A program made the position numbers and the translations under genes. The notes below the pieces were generated by a model, which saw only the letters and a list, made by a program, of their open reading frames with translations, searched no databases and was not told the DNA's origin. This document shows positions 43,703-52,765 of a stretch of 64,000 bases of DNA, piece after piece. Position 1 is the stretch's first letter, and each line of letters begins with the position of its first letter. Origin of the DNA: Kumtagia sp963820075 (lineage in GTDB: Bacteria > Pseudomonadota > Alphaproteobacteria > Rhizobiales > Rhizobiaceae); the NCBI GenBank assembly GCA_963820075.1, contig CAWFYS010000016.1, positions 110,105 to 174,104 on the forward strand, given 5' to 3'.

Positions 43703-44905
43703 TCAATCGGCGACGGCGGCAATTTCCACGACCGGCGCACTCCTCGGCTGATGGCGCGCCGCCCAGTCCTGCTGCCAGTCGCGGCTCTGCATCTCGACAA
43801 GCCTCGATACGGTGCGGTCGAACTCGAACACTTCCACGCCCCTCCTGCCGGCATAGAGTTCGGCTGGCGGAGCCGCGGCGCTGACGACCAGCCTGACATG
43901 CCGGTCGTAAAGCGTATCGATCAGCAGGATGAGTCGCTTGGCCTCGTTGCGCCTTCCATCGGCCAGGACGGGAACGTTGTCGACGAACAAGGTTGTGTAG
44001 CGTGAGGCGATCGCCAGATAGTCGCGCGCGCCGAGCGGCTTTTCGCACAGGTCGGCGAAGGGGAACCGCGCGGCCTGGCCGCTTGCCGACGGCACGACGA
44101 TCTCGCGGCCTTTCAGCGCGATCACCTCCGGCGCGGCGCGATGGCCATGCGTCATCGCTTCCCACGCCTCGTTCATCAGCCGCTCCGCCTCCGCGCCGAG
44201 CGGCGTGATGTAGACCGGCATCCGGCTGAGCTTCTCCATCCGGTAGTCGGTATCCGAATCGAGGCCTATCACATCGGCGTGGCGCTTCAGTATCGCGATG
44301 AAGGGCAGGAACAGCGCCCGGTTGAGGCCGTCGCGGTAAAGGTCGTCGGGAGCGACGTTCGACGTGGCGACCAGCACCACGCCATTGGCGAAAAGCGCGG
44401 AGAACAGCCGGGACAGGATCATCGCGTCGGCGATGTCGGTCACCGTGAACTCGTCGAAGCAGAGAAGCTGGGTCTCTTCGGCAATCGCCCTGGCCACCGG
44501 GGGGATCGGATCGTCCTCGCGGTTCCTGCCCTCCTTGCGCGCCAGGCGATGCTTTTGGATGCGGTCGTGGACTTCGGCCATGAAATCGTTGAAATGGACG
44601 CGGCGCTTGCGGCGCATAGGGACCAGTCCGAAGAACAGATCCATCAGCATGGTCTTGCCGCGGCCTACCCCGCCATGGATGTAGAGCCCTTTGACCGCCG
44701 CCGCCTCCGGCTTTTTTGCGAACAGCCAGCCCAGCGAACTCGATTTGCGCGCCAGCCTTTTTGCCCCGAGCGTATCGAGAAGATGATCGAGCGCCTTGAC
44801 CACCCGTTCCTGTGCCGGGTCACATCTGACCGCGTCCGTTTCGGCCAGATGATCGTAGCGCTGCTTGACCGTGACATGCGCTTGTATGCCGTCGCGTAGA
44901 TGCAT
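43703..44905 (-). CDS. zapE: Cell division protein ZapE (AFG1-like ATPase)
   Basis: A 400-residue AAA-type P-loop ATPase. Walker A is GGVGRGKT (78-85), Walker B is LLCFDEFTVTDIADA, and the family tail has the arginine/serine-rich TSNVAPDDLYRDGLNR and RLVEMQSRDW blocks. In E. coli the protein acts at the Z ring; the mitochondrial homologue AFG1 assists respiratory-complex turnover. Its place just upstream of mdh and the TCA operon on the same strand is conserved in Rhizobiales. The start at 44905 gives MHLRDGIQAHV; an ATG is used. Confidence 0.93.
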   Translation of the reverse strand: MHLRDGIQAHVTVKQRYDHLAETDAVRCDPAQERVVKALDHLLDTLGAKRLARKSSSLGWLFAKKPEAAAVKGLYIHGGVGRGKTMLMDLFFGLVPMRRKRRVHFNDFMAEVHDRIQKHRLARKEGRNREDDPIPPVARAIAEETQLLCFDEFTVTDIADAMILSRLFSALFANGVVLVATSNVAPDDLYRDGLNRALFLPFIAILKRHADVIGLDSDTDYRMEKLSRMPVYITPLGAEAERLMNEAWEAMTHGHRAAPEVIALKGREIVVPSASGQAARFPFADLCEKPLGARDYLAIASRYTTLFVDNVPVLADGRRNEAKRLILLIDTLYDRHVRLVVSAAAPPAELYAGRRGVEVFEFDRTVSRLVEMQSRDWQQDWAARHQPRSAPVVEIAAVAD

Positions 44906-44935
44906 CGCACGGACCCGTCGGGTCGTTGGCCGGTG

Positions 44936-45466
44936 TCAGCGGCTGAGGGAAATCGGAATGCCGGTCTCGGTTTGCCCGTCGAACTTCTCGGGGCCGGAAG
45001 AATAGAGCCGTGCCGCCACCGCGCCGCTCTCGTCAAAGAGCGACAATTGCTTGCCGGCCACCGCCCAGGATTTCACGCCGTCGACCGGCGCGGGGCAGCG
45101 CAGCGGACCGGCGCGGAAGCCCTGGCCGAATTTGGTCTGCGATGTCGCGATCTTGCATGTCTGCCCGGACACCGAAACGTTCCAAACCCCGCCGACCGTC
45201 GAGGGGGTCAGATCGGGCGCCCCGGGCGGCGGAGCGGCGGGCGTGGCAGCCGCCATCTGGGTAGCGTCGGTGGGCGGGGGCGGGAACTGCGACGCGGCTC
45301 CGGGTGCCGCCGGCGGCGGAAGCGCGCCCGAAGTCACCGTGCCCGACGGCGCCGCCGGAAGGGGCTCGGGCCGGCTATCCACGGACGAGAACCGTGAACT
45401 CTGGCATCCGCTCAGCGCCAGCGCCGATAGCACCGCAAACAGGATACCCGTCTTCGAAAAAGCCAT
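44936..45466 (-). CDS. Omp19-like outer-membrane lipoprotein (Inh/AprI protease-inhibitor domain)
   Basis: A 176-residue lipoprotein. The signal ends in the lipobox LSGC with lipidated C21. A Pro/Ala-rich linker (about 30-85) leads to a C-terminal beta-barrel domain (GGVWNVSVSGQTCKIATSQTKFG, RCPAPVDGVKSWAVAGKQLSLFDESG). That domain is of the metalloprotease-inhibitor Inh type and resembles Brucella Omp19, which inhibits host proteases. Two cysteines could form the conserved disulfide. The ATG at 45466 follows AGGAGG and was preferred to upstream frame. It is convergent with nothing nearby and lies 30 bases from zapE on the same strand. Confidence 0.85.
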   Translation of the reverse strand: MAFSKTGILFAVLSALALSGCQSSRFSSVDSRPEPLPAAPSGTVTSGALPPPAAPGAASQFPPPPTDATQMAAATPAAPPPGAPDLTPSTVGGVWNVSVSGQTCKIATSQTKFGQGFRAGPLRCPAPVDGVKSWAVAGKQLSLFDESGAVAARLYSSGPEKFDGQTETGIPISLSR

Positions 45467-45804
45467 TCCCGACCTCCTGCGGATTTCTTGTCTGCGTAAC
45501 CGACTACAATGGCAAAACATTGCTGAAGCCATAATCAGGCGGAATTTCAACAGCCCACGGGGAAAGATATTGTTTCGCAAGGGAGCGTTGCAAATATGTC
45601 GCTATATCGCCCCTTTGCCCATATCGCTTGAGTACGCAGCCGCCCGCCGACATAACCTGCCGGCTGGTGTTTGTCAGCCAAATATCCCATCCTTGCCCGC
45701 CCGCGCTCCGGAAGCAAGCAAAGCGCAGGCGCGACGGCCGACGCAGGTGGTCGCGGACACTCCCGGAACGAAGCGGCTTCCGGCCGCTCACACAAAGGTG
45801 CCCC
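45467..45804. other. Divergent regulatory region, no gene seen
   Basis: A 338-base spacer between the Omp19-like gene (-) and the DUF1328 gene (+). AT-rich stretches around 45500-45620 probably hold promoters for both, but no convincing hexamer pair, repeat family or coding frame was recognised. Confidence 0.35.
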
Positions 45805-45966
45805 ATGCTTAAATGGATTCTCATCCTTCTCGTCATTGCCGCAGTCGCCAGCCTGCTCGGCTTCAATACGCTGGCGGGCGCGGCGGCGACCGGCGCGCGC
45901 ATTCTCATCGCCATCGTTCTGATCCTGTTCCTGCTCGTGCTTTTCGGCCTTATCGCAATCGCCTGA
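45805..45966 (+). CDS. DUF1328 family small membrane protein
   Basis: A 53-residue hydrophobic protein with two membrane segments: MLKWILILLVIAAVASLLGF, then a short GAAATGARI turn and ILIAIVLILFLLVLFGLI. This is the standard DUF1328 (YtjA-like) pattern, a stress- or envelope-associated small protein of unknown function found across Proteobacteria. The frame is open upstream to 45628, but homology begins at the ATG at 45805. It precedes dapF by 81 bases. Confidence 0.85.
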   Translation: MLKWILILLVIAAVASLLGFNTLAGAAATGARILIAIVLILFLLVLFGLIAIA

Positions 45967-46047
45967 TCGCCGCCAGGCAGCCCCGCACTGGTAATCCGGA
46001 AGCGTTTCCGCCATATAGGCGCCAACCGCAAACGAGACTTCTGATCG

Positions 46048-46926
46048 ATGGCGCGCGCACCCTTCGCCAGGATGAACGGGCTCGGCAACGAAATTATCGT
46101 TGCCGACATGCGCTCGCGTGCCGACCGCGTGACCAGCGCGGCGGCGATCGCGCTCAATGCCGATGCGGCGACCAAATTCGACCAGATCATGGCGATCCAT
46201 GATGCGAGGACGCCGGGCACCGACTGGTTCATCGACATCCTCAATTCCGACGGTTCGTCCGCGCAGGCCTGCGGCAACGGCATGCGCTGCGTGGTGCAGT
46301 CGCTGGCGGCGGAAACCGGCGCAAAGATCTTCACCTTCGAGACGGTCGCCGGCATTCTCAATGCCGAGGAACATGCCGACGGCACGATCTCGGTCGATCT
46401 GGGCGCGCCGAAATTCGGCTGGCGCGACATTCCGCTTGCCGAGGAGTTCCACGACACGCGCGCGATCGAGCTGCGGATCGGCCCGATCGACGCGCCCATG
46501 CTTCATTCGCCCGCCGTGGTCTCCATGGGCAATCCGCACGCGATATTCTGGGTCGACCGCGATGTCTGGTCCTACGACCTCGACCGCTTCGGCCCGATGC
46601 TGGAAAACCACCCGATCTTTCCGGAGCGCGCCAACATCACCATCGCCCAGCCGACAGGCCAGGATCAGTTGACCATCCGCACCTGGGAGCGCGGCGCCGG
46701 CCTGACAAAGGCCTGCGGCTCGGCCGCCTGCGCTGCCGCCGTCGCGGCGGCGCGCACTGGCCGCACCGGGCGCACCGTTTCGATCATCGCTCCCGGCGGC
46801 CGGCTGACGGTGGAGTGGCGCGCCGACGATCACGTCGTGCTGACCGGTCCGGCGGAGTGGGAGTTTTCCGGGAGCTTCGACCCCGCCACCGGCGTCTGGG
46901 CGCGCGACACGGAAAGCGCCGCCTGA
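46048..46926 (+). CDS. dapF: Diaminopimelate epimerase
   Basis: A 292-residue PLP-independent racemase that converts LL- to meso-diaminopimelate for lysine and peptidoglycan synthesis. Both active-site cysteines are present: one in SSAQACGNGMRC (near residue 75) and one in TKACGSAACAAAVAA (near 222). FARMNGLGNEIIVAD is the N-terminal substrate strand. It overlaps mtaB by one base (TGATG), and dapF-mtaB-ftsY is a conserved order in Rhizobiales. Confidence 0.95.
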   Translation: MARAPFARMNGLGNEIIVADMRSRADRVTSAAAIALNADAATKFDQIMAIHDARTPGTDWFIDILNSDGSSAQACGNGMRCVVQSLAAETGAKIFTFETVAGILNAEEHADGTISVDLGAPKFGWRDIPLAEEFHDTRAIELRIGPIDAPMLHSPAVVSMGNPHAIFWVDRDVWSYDLDRFGPMLENHPIFPERANITIAQPTGQDQLTIRTWERGAGLTKACGSAACAAAVAAARTGRTGRTVSIIAPGGRLTVEWRADDHVVLTGPAEWEFSGSFDPATGVWARDTESAA

Positions 46927-48224
46927 TGCCGGGGCTCTCCAAGGGAATAAATGTCGTCACATTCGGCTGCCGCCTCAACACCTACGAATCCGAGGTGATG
47001 CGGCGCGAGGCCGAGGCCGCCGGCCTCGGGACGCTGGCGGGCGGCGCCGTCATCTTCAACACCTGTGCCGTTACCGGCGAGGCAGTGCGGCAGGCGCGGC
47101 AGGCGATCCGCAAGGCGCGCCGCGACAACCCCGACGCCAGGATCATCGTCACCGGCTGCGCCGCCCAGACCGACCCGGCAAGCTTCGCCGAAATGGGCGA
47201 GGTCGACCTCGTGCTTGGCAATGAGGAAAAGCTCAGGGCGCACAATTACCGGGCCCTGCCGGATTTCGGCGTCAATGATTTCGAGAAGGCGCGCGTCAAC
47301 GACATTTTCTCCGTACGGGAGACCGCCGGGCATATGGTTGACGCGATCGAAGGCCGCGCCCGCGCCTTCGTCCAGGTCCAGAATGGCTGCGACCACCGCT
47401 GCACCTTCTGCATCATCCCCTATGGCCGGGGCAATTCGCGTTCCGTGCCGATGGGCGCGGTCGTCGAGCAGGTGAAGCGCCTGGTGGGCAACGGCTACGC
47501 GGAAGTGGTGCTGACCGGCGTCGATATGACCAGTTTCGGCGCGGACCTCCCAGGTGCGCCGAAACTCGGCCGGCTGGTCAGGACGATCCTGCGGCAGGTG
47601 CCAGACCTGAAGCGGCTGCGGCTTTCTTCCATCGATTCGATTGAAGCCGATCCCGAATTGATCGAGGCGATCGGCGGCGAGCGCCGGCTGATGCCGCATC
47701 TGCACTTGTCGCTTCAGGCCGGCGACGATCTGATCCTGAAGCGCATGAAGCGCCGCCACCTTCGCGACGATTCCATCCGTTTCTGCGCCGAAATCCGGGC
47801 GATCCGCCCCGATATCGTCTTCGGCGCCGACCTGATCGCCGGATTTCCGACCGAAACCGTGGCGATGTTCGATAACTCGCTGAAAATAATAGAGGAATGC
47901 GGGTTGACGCATCTTCACGTCTTTCCTTTCAGCCCGCGCAAGGGCACGCCGGCGGCCCGCATGCCGCAAGTCGCCGGCGCCGCGATCAAGGCGCGGGCTG
48001 GCCGCCTCAGGGCGGCGGGGCAGGCGGCCTATGAGCGGCACCTGGCTTCGCTTGAGGGCACCACGCAGCAAATACTGGTGGAGCGGACCGGGCTTGGCCG
48101 CGCCGAAGGTTTTACGCTTGTCGCGATCCGGGACGGCGCGCCCGGCGAGATCGTGACGGCGAGGATCGCCGGACATGACGGTGAGCGGCTGATTGCGGCG
48201 CCCGCTGCCGCGCAGGCCGCCTGA
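46926..48224 (+). CDS. mtaB: tRNA t6A37 methylthiotransferase MtaB
   Basis: A 432-residue radical-SAM methylthiotransferase that adds a methylthio group to t6A37 of tRNA. The N-terminal UPF0004 domain holds cluster cysteines C15, C47 and C78 (VTFGCRLN, NTCAV, VTGCAA). The radical-SAM cluster is C155-x3-C159-x2-C162 in NGCDHRCTFCIIPYGRG. A short TRAM-like C-terminus (QILVERTGLGRAEGFTLV) binds tRNA. The ATG at 46926 overlaps the dapF stop. The name MtaB rather than MiaB follows the length and CIIPYGRG type. Confidence 0.93.
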   Translation: MPGLSKGINVVTFGCRLNTYESEVMRREAEAAGLGTLAGGAVIFNTCAVTGEAVRQARQAIRKARRDNPDARIIVTGCAAQTDPASFAEMGEVDLVLGNEEKLRAHNYRALPDFGVNDFEKARVNDIFSVRETAGHMVDAIEGRARAFVQVQNGCDHRCTFCIIPYGRGNSRSVPMGAVVEQVKRLVGNGYAEVVLTGVDMTSFGADLPGAPKLGRLVRTILRQVPDLKRLRLSSIDSIEADPELIEAIGGERRLMPHLHLSLQAGDDLILKRMKRRHLRDDSIRFCAEIRAIRPDIVFGADLIAGFPTETVAMFDNSLKIIEECGLTHLHVFPFSPRKGTPAARMPQVAGAAIKARAGRLRAAGQAAYERHLASLEGTTQQILVERTGLGRAEGFTLVAIRDGAPGEIVTARIAGHDGERLIAAPAAAQAA

Positions 48225-48233
48225 GACCCCGCC

Positions 48234-49760
48234 ATGGCATTGAGTTTTATCAAGAAAGTCTTCTCTTTCGGCCAGAAGGAGGTTGACGAGCGCCCTGCCG
48301 AAGACGAGCCGCTCGCGCCGCTCAACTTCGCCGCGCTCAGGGAGATGACGGCGGGACCGCCGGCCGCAGCCGTGGCCGAAGCGGCCGGCCGCGAGCTTTT
48401 GGAGGCCGGGCCGCCGCCGATTTTCGACGGCAAGCCGGCGGACCATCCACCCCCCGGCGAAGTGGACGGCGCGCCTGCCGCGCCGGTCGAGGCGCCGGCG
48501 GCATGGCTCGATGTGCGATCGCCGCCCGTGGAACTGCCGGCACCGGTCGAGACGCCCAGGGCGGAGCCTGTCGAACCGGACGCGCCGGCGGCCGAGGCTG
48601 GCGAGCCGCTGACCGAGTTTCGTCCCGCACCGGTCGAAGTCCCGGAACCGCCTGGCGCAGCGCCCGCCCCTCTCCCGGGAGGGAGGGACCATGCGCCTTT
48701 CGTATCGGCGGTGCCGCCCGCCGCCTCGCCGCCGTCCGCACCGCCCGCGATTCCCGCTCCGCGTCCCGCCGGCAAAGTCACCGTCGGCAAGCTGGTCGAA
48801 AAGAAGGCCGAGCAACGGCCCGCGGGGCCGGCGCCGGAACCGCGCAAGAGCTGGTTCCAGCGGCTGCGCGAGGGCCTGTCGCGGTCCTCGCGCGAACTGA
48901 CCGGGTCGATTGCCGGCATCTTCACCAAGCGCAAGCTCGACGATGCGACGCTGGAAGAACTTGAGGACGTGCTGATCCGCGCCGACCTCGGCATGGAGAC
49001 GGCGCTGCGCGTCACCGACACGCTGGCCTCCTCGCGCTACGGCAAGGACGTGTCCGAGGCGGAAGTGCGCGCGATCATGGCGCAGGAGGTGGAGAAGGTG
49101 CTCGCGCCCGTCGCGCGGCCGCTCGAACTCGATTTGTCGCACAAGCCGCACGTCATCCTCGTCGTTGGCGTCAACGGCACCGGTAAGACGACGACGATCG
49201 GCAAGCTTGCCGCCAAGCTCAGGCAGGGCGGGCTTTCGGTCATGCTGGCGGCGGGCGACACATTCCGCGCTGCGGCAATCGAGCAGCTCAAAATCTGGGG
49301 CGAGCGAACCGGCTCGCCGGTCGTGTCCTCGAAAATCGGAGCCGACGCCGCCGGTCTTGCCTGGGACGCTTTCGAAAAGGCCAAGGCCGAGGGCGCCGAC
49401 GTGCTCATCATAGATACGGCGGGCCGGCTGCAGAACAGGACGGAGCTGATGGCCGAACTGGAAAAGATCGTGCGCGTGCTCGGCAAGCACGATCCGGAGG
49501 CGCCGCATACGGTGCTGCAGACGGTCGACGCCACGACGGGCCAGAACGCGCTTTCGCAGGTCGAGATTTTCCGCAACGTCGCCGGCGTCAACGGCCTGGT
49601 GATGACCAAGCTTGACGGCACGGCGCGCGGCGGCATCCTTGTCGCCATCGCGGCCAAGCACAAGCTGCCGGTCTATTTCATCGGCGTGGGCGAACAGGTC
49701 GAGGATCTCGAACCGTTCTCGGCAAACGAATTCGCCAGGGCGATCGCAGGCGTTGGGTAA
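48234..49760 (+). CDS. ftsY: Signal recognition particle receptor FtsY
   Basis: A 508-residue SRP receptor GTPase that docks ribosome-Ffh complexes at the membrane. Residues 1-200 are a long acidic, Pro/Ala-rich A domain (QKEVDERPAEDEPLAPL and many PAPVE-type runs) with no fixed fold. The helical N domain spans about 205-295. The G domain has G1 GVNGTGKTT (312-320), DTFRAAA, G3 DTAGRLQN and G4 TKLDGTARGG. It follows mtaB by nine bases and precedes yciB by 80, the usual rhizobial order. Confidence 0.95.
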   Translation: MALSFIKKVFSFGQKEVDERPAEDEPLAPLNFAALREMTAGPPAAAVAEAAGRELLEAGPPPIFDGKPADHPPPGEVDGAPAAPVEAPAAWLDVRSPPVELPAPVETPRAEPVEPDAPAAEAGEPLTEFRPAPVEVPEPPGAAPAPLPGGRDHAPFVSAVPPAASPPSAPPAIPAPRPAGKVTVGKLVEKKAEQRPAGPAPEPRKSWFQRLREGLSRSSRELTGSIAGIFTKRKLDDATLEELEDVLIRADLGMETALRVTDTLASSRYGKDVSEAEVRAIMAQEVEKVLAPVARPLELDLSHKPHVILVVGVNGTGKTTTIGKLAAKLRQGGLSVMLAAGDTFRAAAIEQLKIWGERTGSPVVSSKIGADAAGLAWDAFEKAKAEGADVLIIDTAGRLQNRTELMAELEKIVRVLGKHDPEAPHTVLQTVDATTGQNALSQVEIFRNVAGVNGLVMTKLDGTARGGILVAIAAKHKLPVYFIGVGEQVEDLEPFSANEFARAIAGVG

Positions 49761-49840
49761 CCAACGCAGGCGATGCGAAAATATAAGCAAAAAGGCCAGC
49801 GAACCGCCGGCACTCGACATCTGGATTGGACCAGCAAGCC

Positions 49841-50488
49841 ATGAGCAAGCCCATCTTCGAAAGCGATCCGACCGACCCGCGCAAGACGGAGATCAACCCG
49901 CTGCTTAAACTGGCGCTCGAACTCGGGCCGCTGCTTGTCTTCTTCTTCGCCAATACACGCGGCGAATGGCTGGCCGGAAGATTCCCGGCGCTTGCCGCGC
50001 TTGGCGGGCCGATCTTCATCGCCACCGGCCTGTTCATGGTGGCGACGGGCGTGGCGCTCGTGGTTTCCTGGATGCTCACGCGTACCCTGCCGATCATGCC
50101 GCTGGTGTCCGGCATCGTCGTTTTCGTGTTCGGAGCACTCACCCTGTGGCTTCAGGACGACGTGTTCATCAAGATGAAGCCGACGATCGTCAACACGCTG
50201 TTCGGCGTCGTGCTGCTCGGCGGGCTCGCCTTCGGCAAATCGCTGCTCGGCTACGTCTTCGGTTCGGCGTTCAAGCTCGATGCGGAGGGCTGGCGCAAGC
50301 TCACCTTGCGCTGGGGCGCCTTCTTCCTCTTTCTTGCCGTCGCCAACGAGATTGTCTGGCGCAACTTTCCTACCGACACCTGGGTGGCGTTCAAGGTGTG
50401 GGGCATCATGCCCATCACGCTGATCTTTACCATAAGCCAGATGCCGATGATCATGCGCCATTCCATTGAAGAGCAAGCCCAGAAATAG
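49841..50488 (+). CDS. yciB: Septation protein A family (YciB/IspZ)
   Basis: A 215-residue inner-membrane protein with five to six hydrophobic helices. The family landmarks LLKLALELGPLLVFFFAN, FVFGALTLWLQDDVFIKMKPTIVN and ANEIVWRNFPTDTWVAFKVWG are complete. YciB is linked to cell-envelope growth and normal septation (intracellular septation protein in Shigella). The ATG at 49841 was chosen over a TTG at 49826 because the homology starts at MSKPIFESD. It belongs to the mtaB-ftsY-yciB run. Confidence 0.92.
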   Translation: MSKPIFESDPTDPRKTEINPLLKLALELGPLLVFFFANTRGEWLAGRFPALAALGGPIFIATGLFMVATGVALVVSWMLTRTLPIMPLVSGIVVFVFGALTLWLQDDVFIKMKPTIVNTLFGVVLLGGLAFGKSLLGYVFGSAFKLDAEGWRKLTLRWGAFFLFLAVANEIVWRNFPTDTWVAFKVWGIMPITLIFTISQMPMIMRHSIEEQAQK

Positions 50489-50497
50489 GGGGATGTA

Positions 50498-51112
50498 GTG
50501 GACTTCATTTCGACCAGCGAAGAGTTGCGGTCTCAATACAAGCCCGCATCGGAGACATCGCTGCGCAAGGAACTGCGCTTCTTCGACCGGCACTGCCGCG
50601 CCTTCCTCGCCAGAAGCCCGTTTGTGCTGATCGGTTCGTCGGACGGCAACGGCAATGCCGACGTGACGCCGAAGGGCGACAGACCCGGCTTCGTCGCCGT
50701 CCTGGATGACGTCACGCTGGCCATTCCCGACCGGCCCGGCAATAATCGCCTGGACACGCTGGAAAATATTCTCGTCAATCCCGCTGTGGGGCTTCTCTTC
50801 CTCATTCCCGGCATGAACGAGACGCTGCGCGTCAACGGCGAGGCGCGCATAACGCTCGACATGGCCCTGCGCGAGCGGTTCGCCGTGGACGGCAAGTCGC
50901 CGCTCAGCGTCATCGTCGTGAAGGCCAGGGCAGTCTACATGCATTGCGCCAAGGCATTTCTGCGCTCCGGCCTGTGGAAGCCGGAAGACTGGCCTCCGCG
51001 CGCCGAAATGCCGACACTGGGCGAGATTCTCAAGGATCAGCTTGCGCTCGCTGAACCGGCCGAGCAGACCGACAAGCGGCTCGACGACGCATACCGCGCC
51101 ACCATGTGGTAG
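50498..51112 (+). CDS. Pyridoxamine 5'-phosphate oxidase-like FMN-binding protein
   Basis: A 204-residue split-barrel flavin-binding protein of the PNPOx-like (MSMEG_1061) group. The barrel core is FVLIGSSDGNGNADVTPKGDRPGFVAVLDDVTLAIPDRPGNNR (about 45-85), with NVGLLF-type NPAVGLLFLIPG and LRVNGEARIT after it. Group members bind FMN or F420 and reduce small molecules; the substrate is unknown. It uses a GTG start at 50498 after AGGGGGA and lies nine bases from yciB, so it is probably co-transcribed. Confidence 0.85.
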   Translation: MDFISTSEELRSQYKPASETSLRKELRFFDRHCRAFLARSPFVLIGSSDGNGNADVTPKGDRPGFVAVLDDVTLAIPDRPGNNRLDTLENILVNPAVGLLFLIPGMNETLRVNGEARITLDMALRERFAVDGKSPLSVIVVKARAVYMHCAKAFLRSGLWKPEDWPPRAEMPTLGEILKDQLALAEPAEQTDKRLDDAYRATMW

Positions 51113-51169
51113 CAATCGGCGGAGAGTTCCCGCCAATTTCGCAATGCTTTGTTAACTAGATATGCGTTC

Positions 51170-51205
51170 TTCGCATTGCTGCGTTGCAGCATTTTTGTTT
51201 GCGAA
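51170..51205. promoter_or_regulatory. Nested palindrome upstream of the DUF1127 gene
   Basis: TTCGCA (51170) and TGCGAA (51200) flank an inner GCTGCGTTGCAGC hairpin that runs into ATTTTT. It could be an operator (LysR-type factors control DUF1127 genes in related bacteria) or a weak terminator of the PNPOx-like transcript. The DUF1127 start is 82 bases downstream. Confidence 0.4.
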
Positions 51206-51286
51206 ACACACGCGTCATGCCAATATGAGGGTGCGAGGGAGGATCAACCCTGCCGCCGGAAGGTGGCCTACTTAAGGGGACCTCAA

Positions 51287-51454
51287 ATGTTTTCGACTCT
51301 GATCAACGGAACCCGTGATCGTCTGGCCAAGCGCCGCCGCTACAACCAGCTCGTCAACGAGATCATGGGCATGTCCAGCCGCGACCTCGCCGACATCAAC
51401 GGCAACCGCACCGACATGCTGCGGTATGCCTACCGCGATGTCTACGGCAGATAA
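51287..51454 (+). CDS. DUF1127 small protein
   Basis: A 55-residue basic protein with the family core RRYNQLVNEIMGMSSRDLADINGNRTDMLRYAYRDVYG, read from the ATG at 51287 behind AAGGGGA. Small DUF1127 proteins in Rhizobiales are abundant, conditionally expressed and implicated in phosphate/carbon uptake and RNA turnover; some bind RNA-processing partners. The exact role here is unknown. A strong stem-loop follows the stop, and the palindrome at 51170 precedes it. Confidence 0.88.
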   Translation: MFSTLINGTRDRLAKRRRYNQLVNEIMGMSSRDLADINGNRTDMLRYAYRDVYGR

Positions 51455-51481
51455 GTAGCGTAAGTGTAGCAGTCCGCGTCG

Positions 51482-51516
51482 GAGGCGGCCGCCGGTCTCG
51501 GCGGCCGCCTCTTCAT
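51482..51516. terminator. Bidirectional-type terminator between DUF1127 and DUF2332
   Basis: A perfect 12-base-pair stem, GAGGCGGCCGCC / GGCGGCCGCCTC, with a GGTCTC loop followed by TTCATT. It lies between two convergent genes and could stop transcripts from both sides, although its T tract is weak. Confidence 0.7.
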
Positions 51517-51533
51517 TGTCGGGGCGAGATTCG

Positions 51534-52601
51534 TCAGCCGATCCACTCGATCCAGCGGCCATGAAAATCGCAACGCGCAAGATGACGGCTTTCGCCGCCC
51601 GGCCACATTGTCAGACTGAGCGTCGCATGCGGTTCGCGCGTGTCCAGCGGCTCCATCCGGAGCCAGGCGACCGGCGCTCCGCTTGAAGTGCCGGTCTCGG
51701 TGAGCATTGCTTCGACTCGTGCGCGGCTCTCGCTTGGCATGTATTGCCACATGATCGAATGGAAGAGCACGAAGACGGCGCCGTCCGTTCGTCCGTCGAG
51801 GCGGCTCCTCACGAAATCGGCGGCATCCGCCTTCTCCAGCATGAACGGTTCGGCGAAGGCCAGAGCGATCGCCGCGTCAAGCCGCTGCAGCCGTACGGCC
51901 TGATCGGGCCACACGAAGGAGCGGAGCCGCAGCCTCTCAGCATCGTCCGCAACATCGAGCGGCGCGATGTCCGACCCCGATCTTCTGACCACCTTCAACG
52001 ATCCGTCGAGCCGCGGCGGCTGGCCGATCACTTCGGGCGCAAGCTTGACGGGCGAGACAGGATCGCCGACCTCGCGGGCGCCATAGCGATAGTGAAAGCG
52101 GTCGAACAACAGGTTCAGGCCGGCGCTGGAGCCGATCTCGGCGATGTCGAGGGGGCTCTCGAAATGCCGCGCGATTGCCAGGAACCCGGGAAACAGCATG
52201 GCCGAGCGTGCGATCTCGTTGGTTTGCGGCGGACCGTCCAGCGCCCCAAGCAGAAAGTCGTCCGACCGGTGGAGAGCCTCCTCCACCACCGCCCTGAGCC
52301 TGCCGGCATCGGCCGGATTCGGCGGATAGGCCGATGCCAGGGCGGGATCGGCATGGCTCAGCACCAGCCGGTGCAGACCGCCGCACAGCCGCAGCGACAG
52401 CACGTCCTCGTCCGGGCGGCCATCCCAGTCGAGCACCCGACGGCCGGTCGCCGTCGAACGGTCGAGGACCTCGGCGATAACGCGGCAAAGCATGGCCATG
52501 AACGGAGAGCCGAGCCGCCCGCTGGCGTCCGCCTGCGCGCGGAAATGATTTCGAACGAGTTCCTCTTTATCGCCGGCGGCAGCAGGATCCGAACTGGTCA
52601 T
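51534..52601 (-). CDS. DUF2332 domain-containing protein
   Basis: A 355-residue cytosolic protein of the DUF2332 family. The family parts VRNHFRAQADASGRLGSPFMAMLC, DIAEIGSSAGLNLLFDRFHYRYG (resembling a SAM-binding glycine region), and VFVLFHSIMWQYMP are complete. Function is unknown, but the G-x-S-x-G-x-N pattern suggests a methyltransferase-like fold. It lies upstream of the ccm genes on the minus strand and convergent with DUF1127. The 164-base gap to ccmG holds nothing recognised. Confidence 0.85.
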   Translation of the reverse strand: MTSSDPAAAGDKEELVRNHFRAQADASGRLGSPFMAMLCRVIAEVLDRSTATGRRVLDWDGRPDEDVLSLRLCGGLHRLVLSHADPALASAYPPNPADAGRLRAVVEEALHRSDDFLLGALDGPPQTNEIARSAMLFPGFLAIARHFESPLDIAEIGSSAGLNLLFDRFHYRYGAREVGDPVSPVKLAPEVIGQPPRLDGSLKVVRRSGSDIAPLDVADDAERLRLRSFVWPDQAVRLQRLDAAIALAFAEPFMLEKADAADFVRSRLDGRTDGAVFVLFHSIMWQYMPSESRARVEAMLTETGTSSGAPVAWLRMEPLDTREPHATLSLTMWPGGESRHLARCDFHGRWIEWIG

Positions 52602-52765
52602 TCGCGCAGGCTATAGCCTCTGCCGTGACTTTGCCATCCTTGCGCTCCGGCCCGCGCCAGACAAACCGAAGTGCTGCGCGCCCATCACGCCCCATCACGC
52701 CCAGCCTGCGCGACCAGATGCTCGGACTGGAGCATCCGCCACTCCAATTCCTGCAATCTGACGGC

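Noticed and set aside
48234..48830. Fusion of a separate gene to the FtsY N terminus
   Set aside because: The 200-residue acidic Pro/Ala-rich region is a normal, poorly conserved A domain in alphaproteobacterial FtsY.
46830..49820. 996-codon open frame on the minus strand
   Set aside because: It is antisense to mtaB and ftsY, which carry complete catalytic motifs; the product is Arg/Gly/Asp-rich shadow sequence.
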